A DNA stretch of 64,000 nucleotides. Source: Paucimonas lemoignei. Its GTDB lineage: Bacteria; Pseudomonadota; Gammaproteobacteria; Pseudomonadales; Pseudomonadaceae. Made by a program: the position numbers and the translations under genes. This document shows, piece after piece, positions 10,618-19,656 of this stretch. The notes under the pieces were generated by a model that was not told where the DNA came from, made no database searches, and saw only the letters and a list, made by a program, of their open reading frames with translations. Each line of letters starts with the position of its first letter. The first letter of the stretch is position 1. The stretch is from assembly GCA_900475325.1 (NCBI GenBank), contig LS483371.1, positions 4,774,001 to 4,838,000 on the forward strand, read 5' to 3'.

Positions 10618-11730
10618 ATGCAGACTCCGAAACTGATGCTCCCTACCCTTCTGTCGCTGGCGATGTTCGCCGGCGCAGCCAGCGCGGCGAATCTCGTGCC
10701 GCCAAAGGGTTACGACGCTCCCATCGAAAAGATGAAAACCGGCGACCACAATTTCAGTTGTGAAGCCATTCCCAAGCCTTACACCGACAAACTGGTGTTT
10801 CGCAGCAAATACGAAGGTTCGGACAAGGCCCGTGCGACCTTGAACGAGCAGTCCGAGGAAGCCTTTCGCAGCGCGACCAAAGACATCACCACCCTTGAGC
10901 GTGGTGTGAGCAAAGTCGTGATGCAGTACATGCGCGACGGTCGTCCGGAACAGCTCGATTGTGCGTTGAACATGATGACGACATGGGCCAAGGCCGATGC
11001 ACTGGAGTCCACCGAGTTCAACCACACCGGCAAGTCGATGCGCAAATGGGCGCTGGGCAGCATGTCCTCAGCCTACCTGCGCTTGAAGTTCTCCGATTCC
11101 AAACCACTGGCCAACCGCCAGGGTGAGGCGAAGATCATTGAAGCCTGGTTCAGCAAACTGGCTGATCAGGTGGTCTCTGACTGGAGCAATCTGCCGCTGG
11201 AAAAAATCAACAACCACTCGTACTGGGCAGCCTGGTCGGTGATGGCAACGGCCGTCGCCACCAACCGTCAGGACCTGTTCGACTGGGCAATCAAGGAATA
11301 CAAAGTCGCCGCCAATCAGGTGGATCCGGAAGGTTTCCTGCCCAACGAGATGAAGCGTCGCCAGCGGGCTCTGTCGTATCACAACTACGCCTTGCCGCCA
11401 CTGGCCATGATCGCCAGCTTCGCCCAGGCCAACGGCCTGGACCTGCGTCCGGAAAACAACGGCGCGTTGAAGCGTCTGGGTGACCGAGTGCTGGCGGGTG
11501 TCAAAGACCCAAGCCAGTTCGCCGCGAAAAACGGCGAGAAACAGGACATGACGGACCTCAAGAAAGATCCGAAATTTGCCTGGCTGGAACCCTACTGCTC
11601 GCTCTACACCTGCAGCCCGCAAACGCTTGAAGACAAGCACGAAAAACAACCCTTCAAAACCTTCCGCCTGGGCGGCGACCTGACCAAGGTCTTCGACCCT
11701 GAGCATGAGAAGGGTGACAAAGGCGGTTGA
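10618..11730 (+). CDS. algL: Alginate lyase AlgL (PL5)
   Basis: Periplasmic poly(mannuronate) lyase that clears misplaced polymer from the periplasm. The start at 10618 gives [12 protein letters not shown], a normal AlgL signal peptide, with GAGG six bases upstream; the ATG at 10606 overlaps the algX stop and would add four residues. Length 370 (family about 367). The catalytic NNHSYW motif has H200, and [16 protein letters not shown] carries the arginine and tyrosine used in catalysis. It is followed by a 199-base gap with a REP element, the longest break in the operon. Confidence 0.96.
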   Translation: MQTPKLMLPTLLSLAMFAGAASAANLVPPKGYDAPIEKMKTGDHNFSCEAIPKPYTDKLVFRSKYEGSDKARATLNEQSEEAFRSATKDITTLERGVSKVVMQYMRDGRPEQLDCALNMMTTWAKADALESTEFNHTGKSMRKWALGSMSSAYLRLKFSDSKPLANRQGEAKIIEAWFSKLADQVVSDWSNLPLEKINNHSYWAAWSVMATAVATNRQDLFDWAIKEYKVAANQVDPEGFLPNEMKRRQRALSYHNYALPPLAMIASFAQANGLDLRPENNGALKRLGDRVLAGVKDPSQFAAKNGEKQDMTDLKKDPKFAWLEPYCSLYTCSPQTLEDKHEKQPFKTFRLGGDLTKVFDPEHEKGDKGG

Positions 11731-11742
11731 TTCATAACTGAA

Positions 11743-11847
11743 CTGTAGGAGCTGCCGCAGGCTGCGAACGGCTGCGAAGCAGTCGCTGACGGGTGAATCG
11801 AATGAAGGTCGTGCCGACCTTTTCGCAGCCTTCGGCAGCTCCTACAG
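11743..11847. repeat. REP element, family A, between algL and algI
   Basis: Arms CTGTAGGAGCTGCCGCAGG and CTTCGGCAGCTCCTACAG are inverted around a centre of about 65 bases. It lies inside the alginate operon. Confidence 0.9.
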
Positions 11848-11929
11848 GTACTGCGACAACCCCTATGTTTTTGATGGGGGGTTTGGGGGGGCTTCGGCCT
11901 TTGACTGCTGGATAAACGGAGATATCAGG

Positions 11930-13507
11930 ATGGTTTTCTCATCCAACGTGTTCCTGTTCCTGTTCTTGCCGATCTTTCTCGGCTTGTACTACCTGAGCGG
12001 GCAACGTTATCGCAATCTGCTGCTGCTGGTTGCCAGTTATGTGTTCTATGCCTGGTGGCGCGTGGACTTCCTCGCGCTGTTCATTGGCGTCACCGTATGG
12101 AACTACTGGATCGGCCTGAGAGTAGGTGCGGCAGGCGTTCGCACCAAACCTGCGCAACGCTGGCTGTTGCTGGGCGTGGTCGTCGACCTGGGCATCCTGG
12201 GTTACTTCAAATACGCCAACTTCGGCGTGGACAGCATCAACGCGATGATGACCTCCGTCGGTCTGGAGCCGTTCATCCTGACCCATGTGCTGTTGCCGAT
12301 CGGGATCTCGTTCTACGTCTTCGAGTCCATCAGCTACATCATCGACGTCTATCGCGGTGACACCCCCGCTACGCGCAACCTGATCGACTTTGCAGCGTTC
12401 GTGGCAATTTTCCCGCACCTGATTGCCGGTCCCGTGTTGCGTTTCCGTGACCTGGCAGACCAGTTCAATAACCGTACCCACACCCTGGACAAGTTCTCCG
12501 AAGGCTGCACGCGGTTCATGCAGGGCTTCATCAAGAAAGTGTTCATCGCCGACACCCTGGCGGTTGTGGCCGACCACTGCTTTGCCCTGCAGAACCCGAC
12601 CACGGGCGACGCCTGGCTGGGCGCACTGGCCTACACCGCGCAGTTGTACTTCGACTTCTCCGGCTACAGCGACATGGCCATCGGCCTGGGCTTGATGATG
12701 GGTTTCCGCTTCATGGAAAACTTCAAACAGCCGTACATCAGTCAGTCGATCACCGAGTTCTGGCGTCGCTGGCACATCAGCCTCTCCACCTGGCTGCGTG
12801 ACTACCTGTACATCACCCTGGGCGGCAACCGTGGTGGCAAGTTCGCGACCTATCGCAACCTGTTCCTGACCATGCTGCTCGGCGGTCTGTGGCACGGCGC
12901 GAACATCACTTACGTGATCTGGGGCGCGTGGCACGGTATCTGGCTGGCGATCGAAAAAGCCGTCGGCATCAACACCACGCCGCGCAGTTTTAATGTGATC
13001 CGCTGGGCACTGACCTTCCTTTTGGTGGTCATAGGCTGGGTGATTTTCCGCTCCGAAAACCTGCACGTGGCGGGCCGGATGTATGGCGCGATGTTCAGCT
13101 TCGGTGACTGGAACCTTTCCGAACTCAACCAGGCCAGTCTCACCGGTCTGCAAGTGGCGACCATGGTCGTGGCGTACGCCACCCTGGCGTTCTTCGGGCT
13201 GCGTGATTTCTACGCCAACCGCCCTGCCGACAAGGCAGCGAGCAAGAACACGCCGGATCTGGGCGTGCAGGCCGACGGCCCTGCCACCGCACAGCCAGGC
13301 ATGATCAAAGCGGTACCGGGCGACAAGCCAGACAGCATTCATCAGCCGGGCTACATCGTCGGCACCGAGGCTCAAGTGCAGCCCGCTTACTGGGTTGCTG
13401 ACTGGCCACGCTACGCAATGCGCGCACTGATCCTGCTGCTGTTCATTGCATCGATTCTCAAACTCTCGGCACAAAGCTTCTCGCCGTTCCTTTACTTCCA
13501 ATTCTGA
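11930..13507 (+). CDS. algI: Alginate O-acetylation MBOAT protein AlgI
   Basis: Multi-pass membrane-bound O-acyltransferase that moves acetyl groups across the inner membrane for AlgJ and AlgX. At 525 residues it has about eleven hydrophobic segments, and the essential histidine of GGLWHGAN is residue 322, as in P. aeruginosa. A second conserved histidine is in WGAWHGIW. GGAG lies about nine bases before the ATG. The hydrophilic insert after residue 425 (rich in P, A and K) is variable in this family. It begins the algI-algJ-algF acetylation block. Confidence 0.96.
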   Translation: MVFSSNVFLFLFLPIFLGLYYLSGQRYRNLLLLVASYVFYAWWRVDFLALFIGVTVWNYWIGLRVGAAGVRTKPAQRWLLLGVVVDLGILGYFKYANFGVDSINAMMTSVGLEPFILTHVLLPIGISFYVFESISYIIDVYRGDTPATRNLIDFAAFVAIFPHLIAGPVLRFRDLADQFNNRTHTLDKFSEGCTRFMQGFIKKVFIADTLAVVADHCFALQNPTTGDAWLGALAYTAQLYFDFSGYSDMAIGLGLMMGFRFMENFKQPYISQSITEFWRRWHISLSTWLRDYLYITLGGNRGGKFATYRNLFLTMLLGGLWHGANITYVIWGAWHGIWLAIEKAVGINTTPRSFNVIRWALTFLLVVIGWVIFRSENLHVAGRMYGAMFSFGDWNLSELNQASLTGLQVATMVVAYATLAFFGLRDFYANRPADKAASKNTPDLGVQADGPATAQPGMIKAVPGDKPDSIHQPGYIVGTEAQVQPAYWVADWPRYAMRALILLLFIASILKLSAQSFSPFLYFQF

Positions 13508-13517
13508 GGAGCCTGAC

Positions 13518-14693
13518 ATGACCCGTTCGTTACGCATCCTCTACATCGCCCTGTTCCTGGCCATCCTGTTGGGTCTGGGTGCCTGGTCGCTGCGCAGTTT
13601 CGCCAGCTTCTCGACGTCGGCAGAAACCACCGTGCTCAACGGCAAATGGAGCAAGGCGGCGGAAACCCATTACGACGAAGAGTTTCCGATCAAGCGCCTG
13701 GGCACCAACCTCTGGGCGGCGCTGGACTACAAGCTGTTCAACGAAGGACGCCCTGGCGTCGTGTTGGGCAAGGACCAGTGGCTGTACACCGATGAAGAGT
13801 TCGACGCGGTGGCCAACGGCGAACAGAACGAAGCGGACAACCTGGCAATCATCCAGGGCGTACGCGACGCGCTGAAAGCCCAAGGCACACAACTGGTGCT
13901 GGCGATCATCCCGGCCAAGACCCGTCTGTATCCGGAGCACATGGGCGATACCAAGCCTGCGTCCCTGCACACCGATCTGTATCAGCAGTTCCATGCCCAG
14001 GCGGCACAGGCTGGCCTGGTGGCACCGGACCTGCTGGCTCCACTGCAAGGCGCCAAGCAACACGGCCAGGTGTTCCTGCGCACCGATACCCACTGGACGC
14101 CGATGGGTGCTGAAGTCGTCGCCAAGCAATTGAGCGAAGTCATTGCCCAGCAGACGCCATTGAGCGGTGAGCCTGAGAAGTTCGTCACTCAGGCCAAGGA
14201 AACAGCACCCTACAAAGGCGACCTGACCAACTTCCTGCCACTGGACCCACTGTTCAGCAACCTGTTGCCACAACCGGATCAACTGCAGCAACGCAGCACT
14301 GACCCGGTGGCCACTGACGCTCAAGGCGACGACGCACTGTTCGCCGACAGCGATGTAGCCGTCGGCCTGGTTGGCACCAGCTACAGCGCCAACCCGAACT
14401 GGAATTTCGTCGGGGCGCTCAAGCAGGCCCTGCACAGCGACGTCGTGAATTACGCAGAAGACGGCCACGGCCCGATCCTGCCGATGCTCAAGTATTTGCA
14501 AACCGATGCGTTCAAGAGCAGCCCGCCACAGGTGCTGATCTGGGAATTCCCGGAACGCTATCTGCCCGCACACAACGACCTTAAGGAGTTCGATCCGAAG
14601 TGGATCGCAGAACTCAAGAAGGCCGGTGAATCGCAACAAAATCTGGCCATTAACGCCAAATCTTCCGAGTCGCCTACCCAGGCGCAAAACTGA
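13518..14693 (+). CDS. algJ: Alginate O-acetylase AlgJ
   Basis: Periplasm-facing, membrane-anchored SGNH-like enzyme related to AlgX that takes part in alginate acetylation. The start at 13518 follows GAGGAG and places the catalytic residues at D190, H192 (DTHWTPMG) and S288 (GTSYSA), matching P. aeruginosa numbering; the open frame extends further upstream inside algI but that part is not expected to be translated. Length 391. An N-terminal uncleaved anchor lies at about residues 8-28. It begins ten bases after algI. Confidence 0.96.
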   Translation: MTRSLRILYIALFLAILLGLGAWSLRSFASFSTSAETTVLNGKWSKAAETHYDEEFPIKRLGTNLWAALDYKLFNEGRPGVVLGKDQWLYTDEEFDAVANGEQNEADNLAIIQGVRDALKAQGTQLVLAIIPAKTRLYPEHMGDTKPASLHTDLYQQFHAQAAQAGLVAPDLLAPLQGAKQHGQVFLRTDTHWTPMGAEVVAKQLSEVIAQQTPLSGEPEKFVTQAKETAPYKGDLTNFLPLDPLFSNLLPQPDQLQQRSTDPVATDAQGDDALFADSDVAVGLVGTSYSANPNWNFVGALKQALHSDVVNYAEDGHGPILPMLKYLQTDAFKSSPPQVLIWEFPERYLPAHNDLKEFDPKWIAELKKAGESQQNLAINAKSSESPTQAQN

Positions 14694-14707
14694 GAGGACT
14701 ACCCGAA

Positions 14708-15391
14708 ATGACCTTCCAAACTCATTCGAACCTGCTGCCAACCACCCGCAACGGCAAAAAAGGCCTGTTGAAAACCTGCGCCCTCGTCGCTGGCATCAGC
14801 CTGTTTTCCCTGCAAGCGTTCGCCGGTGACTCGGCACTGTACGGCCCGACCGCACCAAAAGGCTCGACCTTCGTGCGTGTCTATAACGCCAGCAGCACAG
14901 AAATCACCGCGACGGTAGGCAACACCAACCTCAACGAAGTCGCTCCGCAAGGCAGCACCGCGTTCAGCTTCATGCCACAGGGCGACTACAGCGCCAAGCT
15001 CGGCAGCCAGACCGTACCTGTGAAACTGGCGGGCGATCACTATTACACCCTGGTCAACAACGCCAGCGGCAAGCCGCAACTGGTTGAAGAGCCGCCATTC
15101 AAGAACAAACAGAAGTCCCTGGTGCGCGTGCAGAACCTCAGCGACAAGGCCCTGACCTTGAAGACCGCTGACGGCAAGACCGACGTGGTCAAGACCGTTG
15201 CCGCCAAAGGCACCGGCGAGCGTGAAATCAACCCGGTGAAAGTGAGCCTGGCGCTGTACGACGGCGACAAGAAAGTCACTGACCTCAAGCCGGTTGCGCT
15301 GGAGCGTGGCGAAGCCGCCGTGCTGTACATCACCGGTAGCGGCAGCAGCCTGTCGCCAGTGTGGGTCAAGCCACCGGTAGCGACGCGCTAA
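14708..15391 (+). CDS. algF: Alginate O-acetylation protein AlgF
   Basis: Periplasmic accessory protein of the acetylation complex, predicted to form two beta-sandwich domains that hand acetyl groups or contacts between AlgJ/AlgI and AlgX. The 227 residues start with a signal peptide (hydrophobic region ending LQAFAGD). GAGG lies about eleven bases upstream of the ATG. There are two similar halves, each with a V-R-V-x-N pattern (FVRVYNAS and LVRVQNLS), which supports a duplicated domain. It sits between algJ and algA. Confidence 0.95.
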   Translation: MTFQTHSNLLPTTRNGKKGLLKTCALVAGISLFSLQAFAGDSALYGPTAPKGSTFVRVYNASSTEITATVGNTNLNEVAPQGSTAFSFMPQGDYSAKLGSQTVPVKLAGDHYYTLVNNASGKPQLVEEPPFKNKQKSLVRVQNLSDKALTLKTADGKTDVVKTVAAKGTGEREINPVKVSLALYDGDKKVTDLKPVALERGEAAVLYITGSGSSLSPVWVKPPVATR

Positions 15392-15503
15392 GTATTGAAT
15401 CGGTCGCTGCGCCTGCGGGCGCAGCGGTCGAAACGGAATAAGAAAAAGACTGAAACGACAGACCGACGTACAGCCCATTTCGAAATGCTCTTGGAGATAC
15501 AAA

Positions 15504-16955
15504 ATGATTCCAGTGATCTTGTCAGGCGGTAGCGGTTCACGACTCTGGCCGCTTTCGCGTAAGCAATTCCCAAAACAGTTCCTGGCCCTGACCGGTGAAC
15601 ACACCCTCTTCCAGCAAACCCTCGAACGCCTCAAGTTCGACGGCATGCAAGACCCGATCGTGGTCTGCAACAAGGATCACCGCTTCATCGTCAACGAGCA
15701 GTTGGCCGCACTGGATCTGGAAACCCAGTCCGTGATCATGGAACCGTTCGGCCGCAACACTGCGCCAGCCGTCGCCATCACCGCGATGCTGCTGCTCAGC
15801 GAAGGCAACGATGAGCTGATGCTGGTGCTGCCAGCCGACCACGTGATCGACGACCAGAAAGCCCTGCAACGCGCGCTGGCCCTGGCCACCGTTGCCGCCG
15901 AGCGTGGCGAAATGGTGCTGTTCGGCGTACCGGCCACCAAGCCTGAAACCGGCTACGGCTACATCAAGTCCACCGCTGACGCGCTGCTGCCGGAAGGCGT
16001 GAGCCGGGTGTCGCAATTCGTTGAAAAACCGGACGAGAAACGCGCGGCCGAATTCGTTGAAGCAGGCGGTTACTTCTGGAACAGCGGCATGTTCCTGTTC
16101 CGCGCCAGCCGCTTCCTCGAAGAGCTGAAAAAGCACGATCCGGACATCTATGACACCTGCATGATGACCCTGGAGCGCAGCAAGAACGACGGCTCCACCA
16201 TCGACATCGACGAAGCCACCTTCGCCTGCTGCCCGGACAACTCCATCGACTACGCCGTGATGGAAAAAACCCAGCGCGCCTGCGTTGTGCCATTGAGCGC
16301 TGGCTGGAGCGACGTCGGTTGCTGGTCCTCGTTGTGGGCTGTGCAGGAAAAAGACAGCAACGGCAACGTCACCAAGGGCGACGTCGTCCTGCAAGACAGC
16401 CGCAACTGCATGATCCACGGCAACGGCAAGCTGGTCTCGGTGATCGGCCTGGACAACATCGTGGTCGTCGAAACCAAAGACGCCATGATGATTGCCCACA
16501 AAGACAAGGTTCAAGGCGTCAAGCAGATGGTCGCCACGCTCAATGAGCAAGGCCGCAGCGAAACCCAGAACCACCTCGAAGTCTATCGTCCGTGGGGCTC
16601 CTACGACTCGGTGGACATGGGCGGCCGCTTCCAGGTCAAGCGCATCTCGGTCAAGCCGGGTGCCAGCCTGTCCCTGCAAATGCACCACCACCGCGCTGAA
16701 CACTGGATCGTGGTATCGGGCACAGCCCAGGTCACCTGCGATGAAAACGTGTTCCTGCTGACTGAAAACCAGTCCACCTACATCCCGATCGCTTCGGTCC
16801 ATCGCCTGAAAAACCCAGGCAAGATTCCATTGGAAATCATCGAAGTGCAATCGGGCAGCTACCTGGGCGAAGACGACATCGAACGCTTCGAAGACATCTA
16901 CGGCCGTTCGGGCGCACTGGAAGCGGGTGTGAAGACACAAACCATCGCTCGCTGA
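15504..16955 (+). CDS. algA: Phosphomannose isomerase / GDP-mannose pyrophosphorylase AlgA
   Basis: Bifunctional cytoplasmic enzyme that makes mannose-6-phosphate from fructose-6-phosphate and then GDP-mannose from mannose-1-phosphate, so it provides both the first and third steps of alginate precursor synthesis (AlgC, encoded elsewhere, does the second). The N-terminal nucleotidyltransferase signature GGSGSRLWPLSRKQFPKQF is at residues 7-25. The C-terminal type II isomerase cupin has QMHHHRAEHW metal ligands near residue 395. Length 483. TTGGAGATACAAA precedes the ATG. Last gene of the operon. Confidence 0.97.
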   Translation: MIPVILSGGSGSRLWPLSRKQFPKQFLALTGEHTLFQQTLERLKFDGMQDPIVVCNKDHRFIVNEQLAALDLETQSVIMEPFGRNTAPAVAITAMLLLSEGNDELMLVLPADHVIDDQKALQRALALATVAAERGEMVLFGVPATKPETGYGYIKSTADALLPEGVSRVSQFVEKPDEKRAAEFVEAGGYFWNSGMFLFRASRFLEELKKHDPDIYDTCMMTLERSKNDGSTIDIDEATFACCPDNSIDYAVMEKTQRACVVPLSAGWSDVGCWSSLWAVQEKDSNGNVTKGDVVLQDSRNCMIHGNGKLVSVIGLDNIVVVETKDAMMIAHKDKVQGVKQMVATLNEQGRSETQNHLEVYRPWGSYDSVDMGGRFQVKRISVKPGASLSLQMHHHRAEHWIVVSGTAQVTCDENVFLLTENQSTYIPIASVHRLKNPGKIPLEIIEVQSGSYLGEDDIERFEDIYGRSGALEAGVKTQTIAR

Positions 16956-16983
16956 TTTCCCTTTAGCTGCATCGAGCAGTACA

Positions 16984-17037
16984 CCTCAACAACCTTTTGC
17001 GTATCCCCATCCGCAGTAGGTTGTTGAGGTTTTTTTT
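16984..17037 (+). terminator. Rho-independent terminator of the alginate operon
   Basis: CCTCAACAACC (16984-16994) and GGTTGTTGAGG (17019-17029) form a perfect 11-bp stem followed by eight T residues. It lies 29 bases after algA. Confidence 0.9.
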
Positions 17038-17059
17038 CGCCTGAAAACCACCACCTTCC

Positions 17060-17130
17060 CTGTAGGAGCTGCCGAAGGCTGCGAATCGCAGTGCATCAGG
17101 CAAGCCGCCTTCGCAGCCTTCGGCAGCTCT
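17060..17130. repeat. REP element, family A, after algA
   Basis: Arms AGGAGCTGCCGAAGGCTGCG and CGCAGCCTTCGGCAGCTCT. With the terminator it accounts for most of the 310-base gap; the last 130 bases hold only the promoter and ribosome site of the next gene. Confidence 0.9.
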
Positions 17131-17265
17131 TTCACAACGCGCCATCTGTCGGCGACTGTCATTTATGACAGTACTGCGCCGTGCTGAACCGGATTAGGCT
17201 GAATTTTACAAATCGCCAGGCAATCGGGATTTGTTATTGGATTAATAAACAAAAGGACTATTGAA

Positions 17266-17643
17266 ATGAAAGCTTCTGATGATCCCCGTAAATCACCTCC
17301 CCTTCCGGATACCAAGACACAATTCCCCGAGCCCTACATTCGAGAGGTCACGTTAGGCAGCGACCAGATTCGGTTAGCCGTCGCAAACGGAGGGTTCACC
17401 GTGGTCATGCCCACATTTAGTACCCTCTACGAGAGAACTCTATTTGTCCCACCCGTCGGGTTTGGGCTCATGATAAAGCAGACCTACATATTGCCGGGCG
17501 TAGACACAGAGGCCATTTATAGCGCAGCGGATATAAATAACCTTTTCAAAATCGGAGACAGATTCGAGTTCGAGCTTCAATTCCATTATCAAGATCAGTG
17601 GTACAGAGGCACATCCACCAAAACTTATACCGTCGTCACCTGA
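17266..17643 (+). CDS. Small protein, possible single Ig-like module (first of a related pair)
   Basis: Unrecognised 125-residue protein. It has no signal peptide or membrane segment. After a proline-rich lead of about 20 residues it has PYIREVTL, then alternating hydrophobic strands (FTVVMPTF, FGLMIKQTYIL, RFEFELQFHY) ending TKTYTVV. This reads as one beta-sandwich, like the Ig-like modules repeated in some large Pseudomonas proteins; that is inference. The leader AAAAGGACTATTGAAATG is nearly the same as that of the next gene, suggesting a duplicated pair. Base composition is lower in GC than the alginate genes, consistent with accessory DNA. Confidence 0.75.
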   Translation: MKASDDPRKSPPLPDTKTQFPEPYIREVTLGSDQIRLAVANGGFTVVMPTFSTLYERTLFVPPVGFGLMIKQTYILPGVDTEAIYSAADINNLFKIGDRFEFELQFHYQDQWYRGTSTKTYTVVT

Positions 17644-17733
17644 ACCCTTCTACGCACCTCATGAACAGCTTGGGGTACTTGGCCTGGCCATGCACCGCTG
17701 CTAAAGGATTGCATACCAAAAAGGACTACTGAA

Positions 17734-18150
17734 ATGAGCAAGGATAAAAAGGGGCAAGCCCAAACACCCACCTTTGAGGACCTCGAAGCCTTGTTGCGAG
17801 CAGGTAAGCAGGTCGTCACAAGCACGCCTTACATCCGAGAAGCGTCGATTGCCCATGAGTTGCCCGCTCACATAGCGAACGAGCGCTTCAGGATCGTGCT
17901 GCCGCAAATGGCGGATGAGTTCGAAGGGGTCGCGTTCCTGATCAGGGGCGATAGGTTTCCGATTTCGTACATCTCGGATAAACGGCTCCCCTACAAACCT
18001 CACAAGGACACTGAAGATCTGATCACCAGAGACAGACTCAACAAAACGTTCACTGTGGAGGAAAAAGTCGTGATCTGGCCATATCTCTGGATCGGCGGCC
18101 AATTGGCCGTGGGCACTCGGTCCAAGGAAATCAAGATCACCAGGCCTTGA
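17734..18150 (+). CDS. Small protein, possible single Ig-like module (second of a related pair)
   Basis: Unrecognised 138-residue protein that resembles its upstream neighbour: PYIREASI against PYIREVTL, FRIVLPQM against FTVVMPTF, and a final strand before SKEIKI. The leader AAAAAGGACTACTGAAATG repeats the neighbour's ribosome site. An N-terminal helix of about 25 residues precedes the predicted beta domain. The pattern of an MxxGDxV-like turn followed by an aromatic strand fits a Pseudomonas Ig-like module, but no function can be assigned. Confidence 0.75.
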   Translation: MSKDKKGQAQTPTFEDLEALLRAGKQVVTSTPYIREASIAHELPAHIANERFRIVLPQMADEFEGVAFLIRGDRFPISYISDKRLPYKPHKDTEDLITRDRLNKTFTVEEKVVIWPYLWIGGQLAVGTRSKEIKITRP

Positions 18151-18159
18151 ATCAAGGAT

Positions 18160-18184
18160 GAGCGCCTTGCCTGTTCAGGCGCTC
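18160..18184 (+). terminator. Hairpin after the small-protein pair
   Basis: GAGCGCCT and AGGCGCTC form an eight-bp stem with a nine-base loop just after the stop codon. There is no T-run, so it may stabilise the transcript end rather than terminate by itself. Confidence 0.4.
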
Positions 18185-18359
18185 AACTAATGCACCTCAT
18201 AAGCAATCTGCGCGATAACGATGTACTGCGCGCAATGAATCAGTCGCAGACAACTCGAAAGGCTGCCCGATGACGGCCCAAAGCAGGGCTCATCACCATT
18301 ACCACCCCCCACCCTGCTTTCGGTACGATGCTCGCTTCTCCGTTCACGAGGCGCGACTC

Positions 18360-18824
18360 ATGTTGTTCGGCGCATTGCTTATTCTGACCTGGCTGGTCCT
18401 GCTGTTGCGTTACCCGGCCAAGGCCCTGCCCGTATCACTGGCAGCTGCGGCGGGCCTGGGTATCGTGGCGATGGTCGTCATCTGGCAAGACAGCCAGGAA
18501 ACCCGCCAGCTGGAACGCCTGGGTTTGCGCATGGACTACGCTCCCGACCAATGCCCAGCAGGCAAACCGTTGCTGGTACTGATCGACAACACCAACAAAG
18601 TCCCCCTGCGTGAACTGCGCTGGCGAGTCGCAGCTTACGCACCCGGCGATACCGTCAACCTCACCGACGACGCTTATGCAGGCCCGCGCTACCGTGGCCC
18701 CGGCGATCTGCAGGCGGGCAGTCAGTGGCAGGATTGCTTGCCGCTGCCCAACCTGCGGCCAGGTTATCGACCGCAGACCCTGGAATTTCGGGCTGAGCAT
18801 TTACAAGGCAGTTTCGCGGACTAA
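18360..18824 (+). CDS. Small membrane-anchored protein of unknown function
   Basis: A 154-residue protein with two N-terminal membrane segments (about residues 2-19 and 25-45) and a soluble C-terminal domain, predicted periplasmic, with RWRVAAYAPGDTVNL and YRGPGDL. The start at 18360 is chosen because GAGG lies eight bases upstream and the protein begins directly with the hydrophobic segment; the frame is open further upstream but that part is His/Pro-rich and unlikely. Such proteins are sometimes labelled multidrug transporter in Pseudomonas genomes, which nothing in the sequence supports. Confidence 0.75.
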   Translation: MLFGALLILTWLVLLLRYPAKALPVSLAAAAGLGIVAMVVIWQDSQETRQLERLGLRMDYAPDQCPAGKPLLVLIDNTNKVPLRELRWRVAAYAPGDTVNLTDDAYAGPRYRGPGDLQAGSQWQDCLPLPNLRPGYRPQTLEFRAEHLQGSFAD

Positions 18825-18843
18825 CTTTTAAAGGAATATTTAC

Positions 18844-19656
18844 ATGCCCAATGTCCTCATCACTGGCTGTTCCACCGGCATTGGCCGCGCACTGGCTGAC
18901 GCGTTCAAAGCTGCGGGGTATGAGGTCTGTGCCACGGCGCGCAAGGCTGAGGACGTTGCTGCGCTGAATGCTGCGGGCTTCATCGGCGTGCAACTGGACG
19001 TCAATGACGGCCCGGCGCTGGAACGCTTGGCCGCGGGGTTTGAAGGGCTGGATGTGTTGATCAACAACGCCGGTTACGGTGCCATGGGGCCGCTGCTCGA
19101 TGGTGGCGTCGAAGCCATGCAGCGCCAGTTCGAAACCAACGTGTTTTCCGTGGTGGGCGTGACCCGGGCGCTGTTTCCGGCGCTGCGCCGTAATAAAGGT
19201 CTGGTGGTGAATATCGGCAGTGTGTCAGGAGTGCTGGTCACGCCGTTTGCGGGTGCGTATTGCGCGTCCAAGGCGGCGGTGCATGCCTTGAGCGAGGCGT
19301 TGCGTCTTGAGCTGGCGCCGTTTTCGATTCAGGTCATGGAAGTTCAGCCCGGCGCGATTGCCACCAGCTTCGCGAAAAACGCCAGTCACGAGGCCGAACA
19401 GCTAATCAGCGAACAATCCCCCTGGTGGCCTCTGCGTGAAGGCATTCGAGCCAGGGCCAAAGCCTCCCAAGACAACCCCACTCCCGCCACCGATTTCGCC
19501 CGCGACTTGCTGCGCGCCGTGCAACAAGCCGAACCACCACGTTTGTTGCGTCTGGGTAACGGCTCGCGGGTCTTGCCGCTAATCGCATGGCTGCTGCCTG
19601 AAAAGCTGCTGGACGGCAAACTCAAGCAGCGTTTCGGTTTGGACAAAATTCTATGA
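18844..19656 (+). CDS. SDR family oxidoreductase
   Basis: Classical short-chain dehydrogenase/reductase of 270 residues. The nucleotide motif TGCSTGIG begins near residue 7, an arginine in CATARK suggests NADP(H) preference, NNAG follows at about residue 77, then a catalytic serine in the NIGSVSG strand and the YCASK active site (YxxxK). The C-terminal extension of about 90 residues is typical of retinol-dehydrogenase-like members. The substrate cannot be told. The stop overlaps the start of the DUF2867-like gene by four bases (ATGA), so the two are probably co-translated. Confidence 0.9.
   Translation: MPNVLITGCSTGIGRALADAFKAAGYEVCATARKAEDVAALNAAGFIGVQLDVNDGPALERLAAGFEGLDVLINNAGYGAMGPLLDGGVEAMQRQFETNVFSVVGVTRALFPALRRNKGLVVNIGSVSGVLVTPFAGAYCASKAAVHALSEALRLELAPFSIQVMEVQPGAIATSFAKNASHEAEQLISEQSPWWPLREGIRARAKASQDNPTPATDFARDLLRAVQQAEPPRLLRLGNGSRVLPLIAWLLPEKLLDGKLKQRFGLDKIL

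Noticed and set aside
15537..16940. Large antisense open frames opposite algA, alg8, algK, algX and similar genes
   Set aside because: These are GC-rich shadow frames with compositions rich in H, R, Q and V and no motif; the opposite strand encodes well-conserved proteins.
18360..18824. Multidrug transporter
   Set aside because: Only two membrane segments and a small soluble domain; no transporter motif.
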